A DNA stretch of 42,601 bases, from NCBI GenBank assembly GCA_021154885.1, contig JAJKHS010000064.1, forward strand, positions 1 to 42,601, in the 5' to 3' direction. Position numbers and translations under genes: made by a program. The stretch comes from Thermoanaerobaculum sp. (GTDB taxonomy: Bacteria; Acidobacteriota; Thermoanaerobaculia; Multivoradales; UBA5704). The notes beneath the pieces were generated by a model, which made no database searches, had not been told where the DNA came from, and was given only the letters and a program-made list of their open reading frames with translations. Shown piece by piece: positions 7,399 through 16,447 of this stretch (within the stretch, counting starts at the first letter, position 1; every line of letters begins with the position of its first letter).

Positions 7399-8687
7399 GC
7401 TCCGCCCCTCCAGCGACTGAGAAGGCGGCGCAGACGGAAGGCCAGACGGTCCGGGGGTGCCACGGTGGCCGGCCGCTGAGCGAAGCGGTCCTTGGTCCCA
7501 TCCACCTGAGGGTTGAGACAGAAGGCCACCAGCGGTTCGAGCACACGGTCCCAGCGGAATTGGGCCGCCAGCTTCCGCGCCCCGTCCTGGCGCGCGGCGG
7601 GATCGTCCAGCGCCTCGGCCAGAGCCCGGGCCAGGGCCGGCGCGTCGCCGGGGGGCGTCACCCAGCCGGCGCGGTGCTCGGCGAGGAGGCGGCTCATGGC
7701 GCCCCCCTCGCTGGTCACCACCGGGCAGCCGGCGGCGAGGGCGTCGAGGAAACGGGTGCGCAGCGAGAGGCGGGTCTCCAGGCTCGGCCGGTGGGGAGCC
7801 ACGAGGAGGTCGACGTCGCGCAGCAGGTCGTACCGCCGCTCGGCGGGCAGCCAGTCCAGGGCCTGCACCTGGGCTCCCCACCAGCCAAGCTCGCGGCAGC
7901 GCGCCTCGACGCGGGCGAAGAGGCGCTGGGGCGTGCTCTCCGGGTTGGGATTGCGGATGAAGAGGAGCGTCCAGCCCGGTAGCTCCAACCGGGCGAGGGC
8001 GTCGAGGAGCGTCCACGGGTCGTACCAGTCGTAGAGCCCGCCGAAGAGGAGGCGCCGCTCGCCGGGGCGCCGCGGGGGGAGCACGGGGCGGTGGGGCGGC
8101 AGCTCGTCCGGAACGCCGAAGGGGACAGGAGCGATGAGCGTCGCGAGGTCCGGATCGCCGGCCATCCGCTCGGGGTTGACCCGGCCGGCGGCGGCGAGGA
8201 AGCCGAGATAGAAGGTCCGCTGCTCCTCGGACGAGCAGAGGAAGAAATCGCCGCGGGACATCTGGAGACCCCAGGTGGCGTGGTCGTTGCGGTAGGGATC
8301 GAGCCCCAGGGTCTCGAAGTAGGCGAAGTTCTCGATCAGCCAGGGGTCGTAGAGGTCGATGGCGACCGGCAGTCCGGGCATCTCCAGGACGAGGTCGTTG
8401 GCGAGCTGCCCCTGGGCCACGGCGCCGTCGCAGTCGCCGAGCAGGGCGGCGAGGCGCCCGCGCTCGAAGCGGCGGACCTCGACGCCCCCGAGCCCGCCCA
8501 GCGCCGCCGTCTCCTCCGGCGCGGCGGGCGAGACCAGGACCACGTCGATCCCCGCCCGGGGCAGCCGGCGGGCGAGCTCCAGGTAGCGGATGCCGATACC
8601 GGCCATCCGGGCGCGCACAGGCTCGCTGGAGAGGAGGGCGACGCGGGTCAGGACGGCCGCCCCCGCAGCCAGGACTGCAGCCGCCAA
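7395..8687 (-). CDS. Family 4-type (GT-B) glycosyltransferase
   Basis: A 430-aa GT-B glycosyltransferase. Near the N-terminus are VALLSSEP and a GIGIRYLELARRLP segment typical of the acceptor-side Rossmann domain. In the C-terminal donor domain are LLFGGLYDWYDPWTLLDAL, DVDLLVAPHRPSLE, then FLDALAAGCPVVTSEGGAM and a closing helix. The classical E-x7-E is replaced by an S/T-R-rich stretch before FLDALAAG. The start at 8687 overlaps the upstream gene by 40 nt. It is the only upstream ATG that keeps the first beta strand, but a GTG at 8621 is possible. The stop overlaps the next gene by 4 nt, so the three genes form one translational unit. Substrate unknown. Confidence 0.8.
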   Translation of the reverse strand: MAAAVLAAGAAVLTRVALLSSEPVRARMAGIGIRYLELARRLPRAGIDVVLVSPAAPEETAALGGLGGVEVRRFERGRLAALLGDCDGAVAQGQLANDLVLEMPGLPVAIDLYDPWLIENFAYFETLGLDPYRNDHATWGLQMSRGDFFLCSSEEQRTFYLGFLAAAGRVNPERMAGDPDLATLIAPVPFGVPDELPPHRPVLPPRRPGERRLLFGGLYDWYDPWTLLDALARLELPGWTLLFIRNPNPESTPQRLFARVEARCRELGWWGAQVQALDWLPAERRYDLLRDVDLLVAPHRPSLETRLSLRTRFLDALAAGCPVVTSEGGAMSRLLAEHRAGWVTPPGDAPALARALAEALDDPAARQDGARKLAAQFRWDRVLEPLVAFCLNPQVDGTKDRFAQRPATVAPPDRLAFRLRRLLSRWRGGA

Positions 8688-10630
8688 GACCGGGTGGACT
8701 CCATCTCCCGGATCACTCCGTTCAGACGCTCGATCTCGGCGTAGGTGCGGCCGAGATGAGCGGTCTGATCGTCGACCACGGCCCGCAGCTTCGCCTCCTC
8801 GTCGTAGAGACGCTGGACCTCGGCGGTCGCCCTGCCGTGCCCTGCCGCCAGGGCGGCCAGCTCGCCGCGCACGGCGGCCAACTCGCCGTTCAGGGCGTGG
8901 TAGCGCTCCTCCAGGCGGATGCGCTCGCCGATCAGGGCGTGATATTCGTCGGAGAGGGCCGAGTGGCTCCTTTCGAGGGAGGCGAAGTCCGCCTGGCGGG
9001 CGGCCAGCTCGGCTTGTCGCCAGGCGAGCTCGTCCCGGCGGGCGGCGAGCTCGCGGCGGGCCGCGGCGGCCCCTTCGCGCTCGGCCACCAGGTCGGCGCG
9101 CAGGGTGTCGACCGCCCGCGCCAGCACGTCCGGCCGCAGCTCGGCGGCATGCTTGGCCAGCACCCGGGCCTTCACCTCCAGGAAGTCGCCCCGCTCCCGG
9201 GGACGCTCGCCGAAGACGTGGTGGCCGCCGCCGCGGAAATGGCGGTACTCGCAGGTGACCTGGGGCCGGTGATGGAAGGGGGTGATCGCCGACAGGCGGA
9301 TCAGGAAGTCCCAGTCCTCGAAGAACGGCAGGGAGGTGTCGAAGGCGCCGGCCTCGTCGAACAGCCGGCGCTCGACGAGCAGGGTATTGAAAGGGATGTA
9401 GTTGTCGACCCGCAGGACGTCCGGATCGAAGTCGCGGCTGTAGGGGAGCCGCCGCTCGCGACAGACCCAGCCGCCGGGTTCCAGCTCGTAGACGGCCACC
9501 GCGGCGTCGGTGTAGGCGACGCGCACGCCGGCGGCGCTCACCAGTCCGGCCAGGGTGGAGAGGTGCTCGGGCGCGGCGAGGTCGTCGTCGTCGAGGAAGG
9601 CCACGTACTCGCCGGTAGCGGCGGCCACCCCGGCCTGGGCAGCGGCGGCGCGCCCCTGCGTCTGGGTGAGGTCAACCCGCACCACCGGCAGAGGATAGCC
9701 GGCGGGGACGGCCGGCGGCTCGCCGCCGTCGTTGACCAGCACCACCTCGGCGCGGCTGTACTCGCCGGCGGCGAGGCTCGCCAGGGCCTCGGCCAGCAGG
9801 TCCCGCCGGTCGCGGGTGCGGACGACGACCGAGATCCGCGGCCCCTCCCGCACCTCGCCGACCTCCGGCAGGCCGCCGAGATGGCGGACGAGCTGGGCCG
9901 GGCTGCGGGTGGTGAAGTCGTCGACGCGGAGACGGCGGTAGGCCTCGGCCAGCTCCACCCCGGGGCCGAGGCTCAGGGTACGGAAGCGGCGCAGCCCCAG
10001 GCCCGCGTTCCAGTAGGGGTGGCGCTCCTCCTGGCTGGCGTAGGCGGCCATGGCCCGCTCCAGCCGCTCCCGCTCGGCGCTCACGTCCACCAGCAGGTCG
10101 GGATGGCCGGGATGGTTGACCTCGTAGAGGAGGATGCGCAGGCCGCGCAGAGGCTCCAGCATTTCGCCGGTATCCGCGCCCTCGCGCAGCGGCGCCAGCA
10201 GGCGGTGCAGGGCGGCGAAGGCGGCACGGTGGTCGCGGGTGACCTCCAGGGGTGAGGGGACGAGGACGAGATCCGGCCGCTGGGTGAAGATCGCCCGCCG
10301 GATGCCCTGCTCCGCCTCCTCCAGGCGCTGGTCCAGGGCGCCGTCCGGCAGGCTCAGGTGGTCGCAGCCGGCGAGCCCCAGGATCTCGCAGACCCGCGAC
10401 GCCTCCTCCCGCCGGCGGCGGCCGTAGGCCTCCCGGTCCGCCACCTGCTCCCCTCCCCCGCCGCCGCTGTCGCTGAGGAAGAGGACGCGCACCACCGCGC
10501 CCGCGGCGGTGAGCTGGGCGATCAGGCCGCCGCAGCCCAGCACCTCGTCGTCGTAGTGGGGGGCGAGGACCAGGGCGCTCGCGGCGCGCACGCGCTCGGT
10601 CCAGCCGGGCGGTTGGAGCGTCTCGTTCAT
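8648..10630 (-). CDS. Fusion of PIG-L deacetylase, family 2 glycosyltransferase and coiled coil
   Basis: A 660-aa three-part protein. Residues about 18-225 are a LmbE/PIG-L zinc deacetylase, with the metal site in APHYDDEVLGCGG (23-35) and a later RDH (about 152-154). PIG-L enzymes remove N-acetyl groups from amino sugars. Residues about 265-490 are a GT2 domain (ISVVVRTRDRRDLLAEAL, LVNDGG, FLDDDDLAAPEH, FFEDWDFLIRL). Residues about 505-640 are a long Ala/Glu/Arg-rich coiled coil, ending in a basic WRLQSWLRGRP tail. The fusion suggests that transfer and deacetylation of an amino sugar are coupled, and that the protein oligomerises or docks through the coiled coil. A divergent glycoside hydrolase starts 105 nt away. 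It probably heads the operon down to 6040. Confidence 0.85.
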   Translation of the reverse strand: MNETLQPPGWTERVRAASALVLAPHYDDEVLGCGGLIAQLTAAGAVVRVLFLSDSGGGGGEQVADREAYGRRRREEASRVCEILGLAGCDHLSLPDGALDQRLEEAEQGIRRAIFTQRPDLVLVPSPLEVTRDHRAAFAALHRLLAPLREGADTGEMLEPLRGLRILLYEVNHPGHPDLLVDVSAERERLERAMAAYASQEERHPYWNAGLGLRRFRTLSLGPGVELAEAYRRLRVDDFTTRSPAQLVRHLGGLPEVGEVREGPRISVVVRTRDRRDLLAEALASLAAGEYSRAEVVLVNDGGEPPAVPAGYPLPVVRVDLTQTQGRAAAAQAGVAAATGEYVAFLDDDDLAAPEHLSTLAGLVSAAGVRVAYTDAAVAVYELEPGGWVCRERRLPYSRDFDPDVLRVDNYIPFNTLLVERRLFDEAGAFDTSLPFFEDWDFLIRLSAITPFHHRPQVTCEYRHFRGGGHHVFGERPRERGDFLEVKARVLAKHAAELRPDVLARAVDTLRADLVAEREGAAAARRELAARRDELAWRQAELAARQADFASLERSHSALSDEYHALIGERIRLEERYHALNGELAAVRGELAALAAGHGRATAEVQRLYDEEAKLRAVVDDQTAHLGRTYAEIERLNGVIREMESTRSWRLQSWLRGRPS

Positions 10631-10638
10631 TGGGCAGG

Positions 10639-10644
10639 ATCGTA
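10639..10644 (-). promoter_or_regulatory. Candidate -10 element, leaderless layout
   Basis: On the minus strand TACGAT ends 8 nt before the ATG at 10630, and there is no purine-rich ribosome site between. This would put transcription start at the start codon. No convincing -35 hexamer was seen, so it is a weak call. Confidence 0.3.
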
Positions 10645-10734
10645 CCGTAACTCGCCGTGCTCGCGGCCACGGTGAAATAGACGCTTATCAGCAAGGGTTC
10701 TTAAGTGTCTATGTCTGAAAGGAAGGAGACTCCC

Positions 10735-12378
10735 GTGATACGACACCCAGGCTCGATGACCGCACGGGTCACGCTGATCGCCGCTGCCCTGGCCGCCTTT
10801 GCCTCCGGCGCCTTCGCCCAGATCACCACCCTGCCGGCTTGCTCGGGGACCCTGTCCCGCTTCTCGGTCTGCGAGATCGTTCTGAATTCTGCCAGCTCTT
10901 ACGTCAACGACTACACCCAGGCCAGCGTCACCGCCACCTTCACCCTGTCGGGCACCAGCAACACGAAGACCGTCAGCGGCTTCTGGGACGGCGACCTCGT
11001 GGACGGCCGGGGGATCTTCAAGATCCGGTTCAACGCCAGCAACGCCGGCACCTGGAGCTACACGACGAGCTCGGCCGACCTCGGGCTCAACGGCAAGTCC
11101 GGCTCCTTCAACGTCACGTCGGCAGGTGGCCGCGGCTTCGTGCGGCGCAACTCCAGCAATCCGGAGAAGCTCGTCTTCGATAATGGGACCCGCTACTTCA
11201 TGTGGGGACAGACCTACTACCAGATCGTCACCAACGCCCGGGATGGTGGCAACTGGCAACTCTCGATCGACAACTCCTTCGGCTACAACATGAACAACGT
11301 GCGCATGCTCCTCTATCCTTTCGACTCGCTGGCCCCCCATGGCGACTCCCAACCGTTCACGACCGATCACGACCACCTGGACCTCACTCACTGGCAGAAA
11401 TTCGACGAGATCGTCAACTACCTCAACCAGAAGCCGATGGTCGCGGACGTCATCTTTTTCAACGATCACGCCAGGACCTATGGCACGACGGCTCAGGACC
11501 AGCGGTACGTGCGCTACGCCCTGGCACGCCTGGCGGCCTTCCCCAACGTCATCTGGTGCCTGGCGAACGAGTGGCAGTTGTCGCCTACCCACGGCAGTGA
11601 CAAACCGTATTGGGACACCCTCGGCGGCATCGTCCGCAACGAGGATCCGTGGCTGAACCAGGGCGGCCAGCAGCGCCCGCTCTCGATCCACCAGAGCACC
11701 GACTCTCTCTTCGAGTTCTTCAGCTCCACCTGGCCGGTCCATGCCATCCTCCAGTACGGCACCCATCAATCCGCCCACCCTCTCTCCGATGACTGGAGCA
11801 ACTTCAGCATCCGGAACAACCTCGGCCACGGCCTGCCGGTGGTCAACGACGAGTACGGGTACATCGGAGCCTGCGACCTCTCGCCCTGCGCACAGACCGG
11901 ACATGTCTTCGACCAGACGGCCCACCGCCAGGCCATCTGGGGCATCGCCACCGCGGCGGGCTATGGCAGCGCCGGCGACCTGCGGGCGATCAACGGCGGC
12001 CAACCCTCGATCTCCGCCGACTGGAAGGACGAGCCCGAGTACGGCGACATCTCGCGCCTCGTGGACTTCTTCACCAGCAAGGTGAGCAACTGGTGGCAGA
12101 TGAGCACCCAGAATTCGCTGGTCACCTCCGGGACCCGGGTCTACGTGACCGGCCAGAGCGGAATCCAGTACGTGGTCTACGCGGCGGTGGGCGGCGGTTT
12201 CTCCCTCAACCTGCCCGCCCCGGCCGGCACCAGCTACGGGCTCTACCGCTATGACCCGCGGGTGGGAGGCACGCCCGTCTTCATCCGCAACGTCGGGAGC
12301 GGCGTCCAGACGTTCACGGTGCCAGGGGACGTGCCGGACAGCGTCAACGACTGGGTGCTGCAACTGAAGGCTCAGTAG
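10735..12378 (+). CDS. Secreted glycoside hydrolase with DUF5060 and DUF4038-like domains
   Basis: The GTG at 10735 is chosen because AGGAAGGAG lies 6 nt upstream. In-frame ATGs at 10705, 10711 and 10756 are alternatives. A signal peptide (SMTARVTLIAAALAAF, cleavage after AFA near residue 28) sends it out. Residues about 40-125 are a DUF5060 beta-sandwich (SGFWDGD, FKIRFNASNAGTWSY). A TIM-barrel of the DUF4038/GH140-like type follows, with the clan GH-A carboxylates in CLANEWQL (Glu near 279) and VVNDEYGYIG (Glu near 373). The tail is a small beta domain. Family knowledge suggests cleavage of branched plant or microbial glycans, but the linkage is unknown. Its 3' end overlaps the convergent YfhO gene by 35 nt. 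Confidence 0.85.
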   Translation: MIRHPGSMTARVTLIAAALAAFASGAFAQITTLPACSGTLSRFSVCEIVLNSASSYVNDYTQASVTATFTLSGTSNTKTVSGFWDGDLVDGRGIFKIRFNASNAGTWSYTTSSADLGLNGKSGSFNVTSAGGRGFVRRNSSNPEKLVFDNGTRYFMWGQTYYQIVTNARDGGNWQLSIDNSFGYNMNNVRMLLYPFDSLAPHGDSQPFTTDHDHLDLTHWQKFDEIVNYLNQKPMVADVIFFNDHARTYGTTAQDQRYVRYALARLAAFPNVIWCLANEWQLSPTHGSDKPYWDTLGGIVRNEDPWLNQGGQQRPLSIHQSTDSLFEFFSSTWPVHAILQYGTHQSAHPLSDDWSNFSIRNNLGHGLPVVNDEYGYIGACDLSPCAQTGHVFDQTAHRQAIWGIATAAGYGSAGDLRAINGGQPSISADWKDEPEYGDISRLVDFFTSKVSNWWQMSTQNSLVTSGTRVYVTGQSGIQYVVYAAVGGGFSLNLPAPAGTSYGLYRYDPRVGGTPVFIRNVGSGVQTFTVPGDVPDSVNDWVLQLKAQ

Positions 12379-14596
12379 GCGCGAGACGAGGGCCGGCTTG
12401 CCCACGCCGGCCCTTTCCCTTCCAGACCGCTCCGAAGGCCACTGCGGCCAGGCCCAGCAGACTCAAGCCCATCCCTGCGGCGAAGCCGTCCGGATGGTAT
12501 CGGAGCTCGATACGTCCGGGGCCCGGCCCCACCGCCACCCCCAGCAGGACGTCGCGGAAGGGCTCCACGGCCACGGACCGGCCATTGAGCGTCGCCCGCC
12601 AGCCGGGGTCCCAGGTCTCCGCCACGGCCAGCTTCCCCGGGCTCGGGGCGTTGAAGCCGATCCTCCAGACTCCTGGAGCCCTCTCCTCCACTCGCACTCC
12701 ACCCTGGGCGCCGGCGGTGAGGCGCACCAGAGGCATGAAGGTGGGCCGCTCGTAGACGCGGGCGTCCGTCCCGGCATAGGCCAGGGTCCAGGCGAGGCCC
12801 GGCGGCGCCTCCTCCGCCGGACCGGCCACCACCCAGCGCACGCCCAGGCGGTCGAGCCAGGGGCTATGCCAGTCGTGGATCGGCTGGAAGTTGACGGGAT
12901 CGCCGGCGCCCATCTCGGCATAGACGCGATCGTAGCGCTGGAGCTTCACGGGGCTGTCCCCGCGGATGTCGTAAAGGCCGTAGATCATGGCCGCGTCGGG
13001 ATGGAGCGCCCCCCCCAGGCCGGCCACCCGCTCCGGCCGCCCCTGGAGAAAACGGACGGCGCCGGTGACCGGGTAGAGCTTCCTGACCGAAAGACCGGGG
13101 TTGGTGCGGCCATGGGCGGCCACGAGATCGAGGACCACGAGCCCCGGCAGGAAGAGCCACGCCGTCCAGCGCCGGCTCGCCGGCAGGCGGAGCGAGAGGG
13201 CGAGGAGGAGGGCGGTGCCGCCGATCGCCGCGATCCAGGCCGTCTCGGTCCCCACCAGACCGCGCTGGCGCCACTCGGGGCCGAGGCGCCAGGCCGCCGC
13301 GGCGAGGACCACCACCACCAGGGCGGAGCCGGCCAGGAGCCCCCGACCCCGCCCGGACACCCAGCGCTCGCAGCCGGCCGCGGCGAGCAGCGCCAAGCCC
13401 AGCTCCAGGCCGAACTTCATGTAGTGGTGGAGCCCCCGGTTGACCACCGGCAGGGCATAGAGCACCGGACCCATGCCGAAGAGGTGATAGGCCCCCACCA
13501 GGGCGAAGAGGGTCATCACGGCCACGGCCCGCCAGCGGCGGTCGCCGCGCGCCGCAGCCAGCCCGGCGGCGGCGAACGGGATCGTCAGGGCGCCGGCGTA
13601 GACCGCCGTGGCGGCATAGTTGTAGGGCCCCCACCAGGTGCCGTCCGCCGGGTTGCCGAAGGCGTCGGGCAGCACGGACCGCAGGAGGGCACCGGCCACG
13701 GCGGCCAGGGGAGCCGGCGGCGATGGCGTCGTGTGCAGCCACTTGCCGCTGCCGGTGAGCGTCTCGTAGAGGGGAAGGACGTGGACGGCGCTGATCGCCA
13801 GCGCCGCCGTCCAGCCGGCGAGGAACCGCCCCCAGACCGCCAGCCAGCGGTCACTCCCGCGGGCCAGCAGGTACACCCCGGCGAGGAGCGCCGTGAAGAC
13901 GGGCGTCTCCGGGTGCCCGCCCAGGAGCTGCAGGCCGCCGGCCAGGGCGAGGCCCATCCAGCTCCCCCGGCCGCTCGCCAGGCGCTCGACGGCGAGGAGC
14001 ACCCATGGCACCAGCGCGTGTGTGTTGCCCATGGGGAAGAGGAGGAAGCTGGTGATCATCCCTGACAGGGGGAAGATAAGAGCGGCGAGCAGCGCGGCCG
14101 GGCGGCCGAGGCCCAGCTCGCGGGCCAGCAGCCAGGCGCCGCAGCCGCCAATCACGATGCGCAGCCACGGCAGGAGCACGAAGCCGAGCTGCAGGGGGAG
14201 CGCGGTGAAGAGCAGGTGCAGGGGGAAGAGCGGCGCCCCCGAGCCGTTGCTCCAGTAGGGGCTGCCGGAGAACTGGTGCGGGTCCCAGAACGGCAGCCGC
14301 CAGGCGCGCAGCTCGTGGCGGAGGAAGAGGAGCCAGGGCTCGACCTGCCAGGTGACGTCCCGCAGGTTGGGGTTGCCCGCCGCCGGCTCGGCGATCCCTT
14401 GCCAGGGGGCCTGCTCCGCCAGCGTCGCCGACGGGCTGGGGATGCCGTCCGGCAGCCGCAGCGCCGGCCACAACAAAGCGATGCCTGCCAGACCGCAGGC
14501 CGCCCAGGGAATGCCAATGCCGATGCCGGTCTCGCGCCGCCGCCCGAGCAGGCCGGCCAGGGACAGGAGGGCGAGCAGGGGGAGCGCGGGGTTCAC
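12344..14596 (-). CDS. YfhO-family multi-pass membrane protein (GT-C-like)
   Basis: A 750-aa membrane protein. The GTG at 14596 is preceded by GGGAGG at 7-nt spacing. The N-terminal 480 residues hold about a dozen hydrophobic segments. The first long loop, after transmembrane helix 2, contains PFWDPHQFSGSPYW. That segment and a later GMGPVLYALPVVNRGLHHY are typical of YfhO proteins. After the last helix (VSLLGLAAVAFGAVW at the very end) the tail is basic. The extracytoplasmic C-terminal region (about 500-710) is beta-rich with ETWDPGWRATLNGR. YfhO homologues are proposed GT-C glycosyltransferases using polyprenyl-phosphate sugars to decorate envelope polymers. That fits the neighbouring polyprenyl-phosphate glycosyltransferase-like gene (16444-17193). 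It diverges from the methyltransferase gene by 73 nt. Confidence 0.85.
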   Translation of the reverse strand: MNPALPLLALLSLAGLLGRRRETGIGIGIPWAACGLAGIALLWPALRLPDGIPSPSATLAEQAPWQGIAEPAAGNPNLRDVTWQVEPWLLFLRHELRAWRLPFWDPHQFSGSPYWSNGSGAPLFPLHLLFTALPLQLGFVLLPWLRIVIGGCGAWLLARELGLGRPAALLAALIFPLSGMITSFLLFPMGNTHALVPWVLLAVERLASGRGSWMGLALAGGLQLLGGHPETPVFTALLAGVYLLARGSDRWLAVWGRFLAGWTAALAISAVHVLPLYETLTGSGKWLHTTPSPPAPLAAVAGALLRSVLPDAFGNPADGTWWGPYNYAATAVYAGALTIPFAAAGLAAARGDRRWRAVAVMTLFALVGAYHLFGMGPVLYALPVVNRGLHHYMKFGLELGLALLAAAGCERWVSGRGRGLLAGSALVVVVLAAAAWRLGPEWRQRGLVGTETAWIAAIGGTALLLALSLRLPASRRWTAWLFLPGLVVLDLVAAHGRTNPGLSVRKLYPVTGAVRFLQGRPERVAGLGGALHPDAAMIYGLYDIRGDSPVKLQRYDRVYAEMGAGDPVNFQPIHDWHSPWLDRLGVRWVVAGPAEEAPPGLAWTLAYAGTDARVYERPTFMPLVRLTAGAQGGVRVEERAPGVWRIGFNAPSPGKLAVAETWDPGWRATLNGRSVAVEPFRDVLLGVAVGPGPGRIELRYHPDGFAAGMGLSLLGLAAVAFGAVWKGKGRRGQAGPRLAPTEPSVAAPSR
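12389..12420 (+). terminator. Rho-independent terminator of the glycoside hydrolase gene
   Basis: A 9-bp stem (AGGGCCGGC at 12389-12397, GCCGGCCCT at 12406-12414) with an 8-nt loop is followed by TTCCCTT. It begins 11 nt after the stop codon and lies inside the 3' coding part of the convergent YfhO gene. Confidence 0.7.
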
Positions 14597-14669
14597 GGCT
14601 TTCCCTCCCGAGAGTAAACTATCGCCGGCATCGGCCGTGCCGCCCTTGTCCTAACGATCTCGAGTCCCA

Positions 14670-15533
14670 ATGGTCTCATCCGCCGATCTCGATCTCTCCC
14701 CGTGCCCGCTCTGCGGCAGCGAGGAGCGCCACGAGAACGTCTACGTGTTTCCCCCGTTCGCTGTCGCCCGCTGCCGGCGCTGCCGCCTCTGGTACCTCCA
14801 CCCGCGGCTGGCGGAGCCCGCGATGCACGCGCAGTATGAGGACGACTCCTACTTCGAGGGCGGCGCGGCCGGCTACTCCAGCTATCAGGCCCAGGAGCGG
14901 ACCCTGCGCCCCACCTTCCGCCGCTTCCTCGCCGAACTCGACCGGCGAGGCATGACCGGCGGCCGGCTGCTCGAGGTGGGCTGCGCCTACGGTTTCTTCC
15001 TCGACGAGGCGCGGAGCCGTTTCGCGCACCGCACAGGCACCGACTACTCGCCGGCCGCCCTGGAGAAGGCGCGCGGCCGGGCCGACCGCGTCATCCTTGG
15101 CGGCACCGCGCAGATACCCTCCGACGCCGCAGGCGAGCTCTTCGACTGCATCGCCGTCATCCACGTCATCGAGCACATCTACGATCCCGTCGACTTCCTG
15201 CGCACCCTGGCCGGCCATCTCCGCCCCGGCGGCTGGATGGTCCTCGCCACCCCCGACATGGGGAGCCCCTGGCGCCCCCTGATGCGCTACCGCTGGCCCT
15301 TCTTCAAGATCCCCGAGCACGTCACCTACTTCGACCGGCGGACCCTCGGCGAGCTCCTCCGCCGCAGCGGCTACGAGACCGTGCAGAGCCTGCCCTACGC
15401 CAGCGTCTTCTCCCTCGACCTGATCGGCGAGAAGCTCGGGATCCGCATGCCGGCCGCCCTGCGCAACCGCCAGCTCTGGCTGCCGGCGACCACCATCGCC
15501 GCCGCCGGGCGCAAACCTCAGACCACGTCGTAG
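14670..15533 (+). CDS. SAM-dependent methyltransferase with N-terminal zinc-ribbon-like motif
   Basis: A 287-aa class I methyltransferase. The N-terminus has two CxxC pairs (CPLCG near 11-15, CRRCRLW near 33-39), as in a family found in glycan clusters. The SAM motif I is LLEVGCAYGFF (about 100-110), followed by an acidic GTDYSPAALEKA and the post-motif VIHVIEHIYDP. Downstream comes the LRPGGWMVLATPD strand-turn. These enzymes usually methylate a sugar hydroxyl, often the end residue of an O-chain, but the acceptor is not defined here. It is the only plus-strand gene in this part of the cluster and its last 16 nt overlap the convergent GNAT gene. No clear ribosome site precedes the ATG. Confidence 0.8.
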   Translation: MVSSADLDLSPCPLCGSEERHENVYVFPPFAVARCRRCRLWYLHPRLAEPAMHAQYEDDSYFEGGAAGYSSYQAQERTLRPTFRRFLAELDRRGMTGGRLLEVGCAYGFFLDEARSRFAHRTGTDYSPAALEKARGRADRVILGGTAQIPSDAAGELFDCIAVIHVIEHIYDPVDFLRTLAGHLRPGGWMVLATPDMGSPWRPLMRYRWPFFKIPEHVTYFDRRTLGELLRRSGYETVQSLPYASVFSLDLIGEKLGIRMPAALRNRQLWLPATTIAAAGRKPQTTS

Positions 15534-16447
15534 TCGCCCATGGCGAAGTGGAAGCCCGCGGCGGCTTCGGCCGGGTCCTCCCCGCCGGGCCGGCCGCGGC
15601 CGCCGATGAACCGGCGCTCGCCCGTGGGCGTGAGGCCCAGGGGGGCCAGCGAAGCGGCGGGCCAGAAGCGCCAGCTTCGCAGACCCGCCGCCCGCAGGTC
15701 CGCGGCCACGGCGAGCAGCGAAGGGTACCACTCGCGGTGCCCGCCGGCGGGCGGCAGCCACAGCTCCGCCGCCCACGCCTCCTCCCCCACGAAGGCGAAG
15801 ACGGCGAGACCGCCGGCGAGACCCGACGACAGCCGGTAGAAACGGTAGTAGCGATGGGGCCGGGCATGATAGCGCCAGTTGAGGAAGGCGGCGGAGCGCC
15901 GGACGCTCGATCTCCCGCAGGCCTCCCAGACGGCCTCGGCCCAGGGGCCGCAGGAATCCCCTGTCCCGATCTCCACGCCGGCCGGCGCCGGTCCCGCGGG
16001 CAGGGGACCGCCCCATTCCTCCATGACGGTCAACGGCCGGTACCCGAAAACGCGCTCCCCCAGCCGGAAGTGGCGCTCGCTGGGGAAGCCGAAGATCCAG
16101 GGCGCGTCCCCGGGGCGCGGCAGGCCGGCCAGGAGCTGGCGTCCCAGCTCGACCAGGGCCGGCCGCAGCCCCCCGCGCCGAAGGCTGCCGGCGAAGTCCA
16201 CGAGCTGCCAGAGGCCGGCGTCACCGGCCTCGCCGGCCTGCCAGCGGGCCGGCAGGCAGAGCGCTCCGGCGTGGGCGAGGATCTCGCCGCCGTCGCCCAC
16301 CGCCAACAGGCTGCGGGCCTCGCCGGGGAGGGCCTGGTACTTCCACACCCACTCCTCCGGCGTCCAGGCGCGGCCGAAACGGCCGGTGAAGAAGTCCGCC
16401 AGCGCGGGCAGATCCTCGGGTGCCGTGGGCCGGAGGGAGACGGTCAC
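15518..16447 (-). CDS. GNAT-type acyltransferase
   Basis: A 309-aa protein. The GTG start at 16447 overlaps the stop of the upstream gene by 4 nt (GTGA), and the protein then begins VTVSLRPTAPEDLPALADFF, the classic first strand and helix of GNAT acetyltransferases. A longer reading from 16711 adds 88 residues that only mirror the overlapping glycosyltransferase gene. The conserved parts are the strand before ILAHAGALCLPARW, a long second half with aromatic-rich strands, and WRYHARPHRYYRFYRL in the middle, a pattern seen in large GNAT proteins of polysaccharide loci. It most likely transfers an acyl group to an amino sugar or peptide. It is the last gene of the wzt operon. Confidence 0.65.
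   Translation of the reverse strand: MTVSLRPTAPEDLPALADFFTGRFGRAWTPEEWVWKYQALPGEARSLLAVGDGGEILAHAGALCLPARWQAGEAGDAGLWQLVDFAGSLRRGGLRPALVELGRQLLAGLPRPGDAPWIFGFPSERHFRLGERVFGYRPLTVMEEWGGPLPAGPAPAGVEIGTGDSCGPWAEAVWEACGRSSVRRSAAFLNWRYHARPHRYYRFYRLSSGLAGGLAVFAFVGEEAWAAELWLPPAGGHREWYPSLLAVAADLRAAGLRSWRFWPAASLAPLGLTPTGERRFIGGRGRPGGEDPAEAAAGFHFAMGDYDVV

Noticed and set aside
10627-12405. Open frame of 592 codons on the minus strand opposite the glycoside hydrolase
   Set aside because: It lacks any domain, and the plus-strand gene has a signal peptide, catalytic glutamates and its own terminator.
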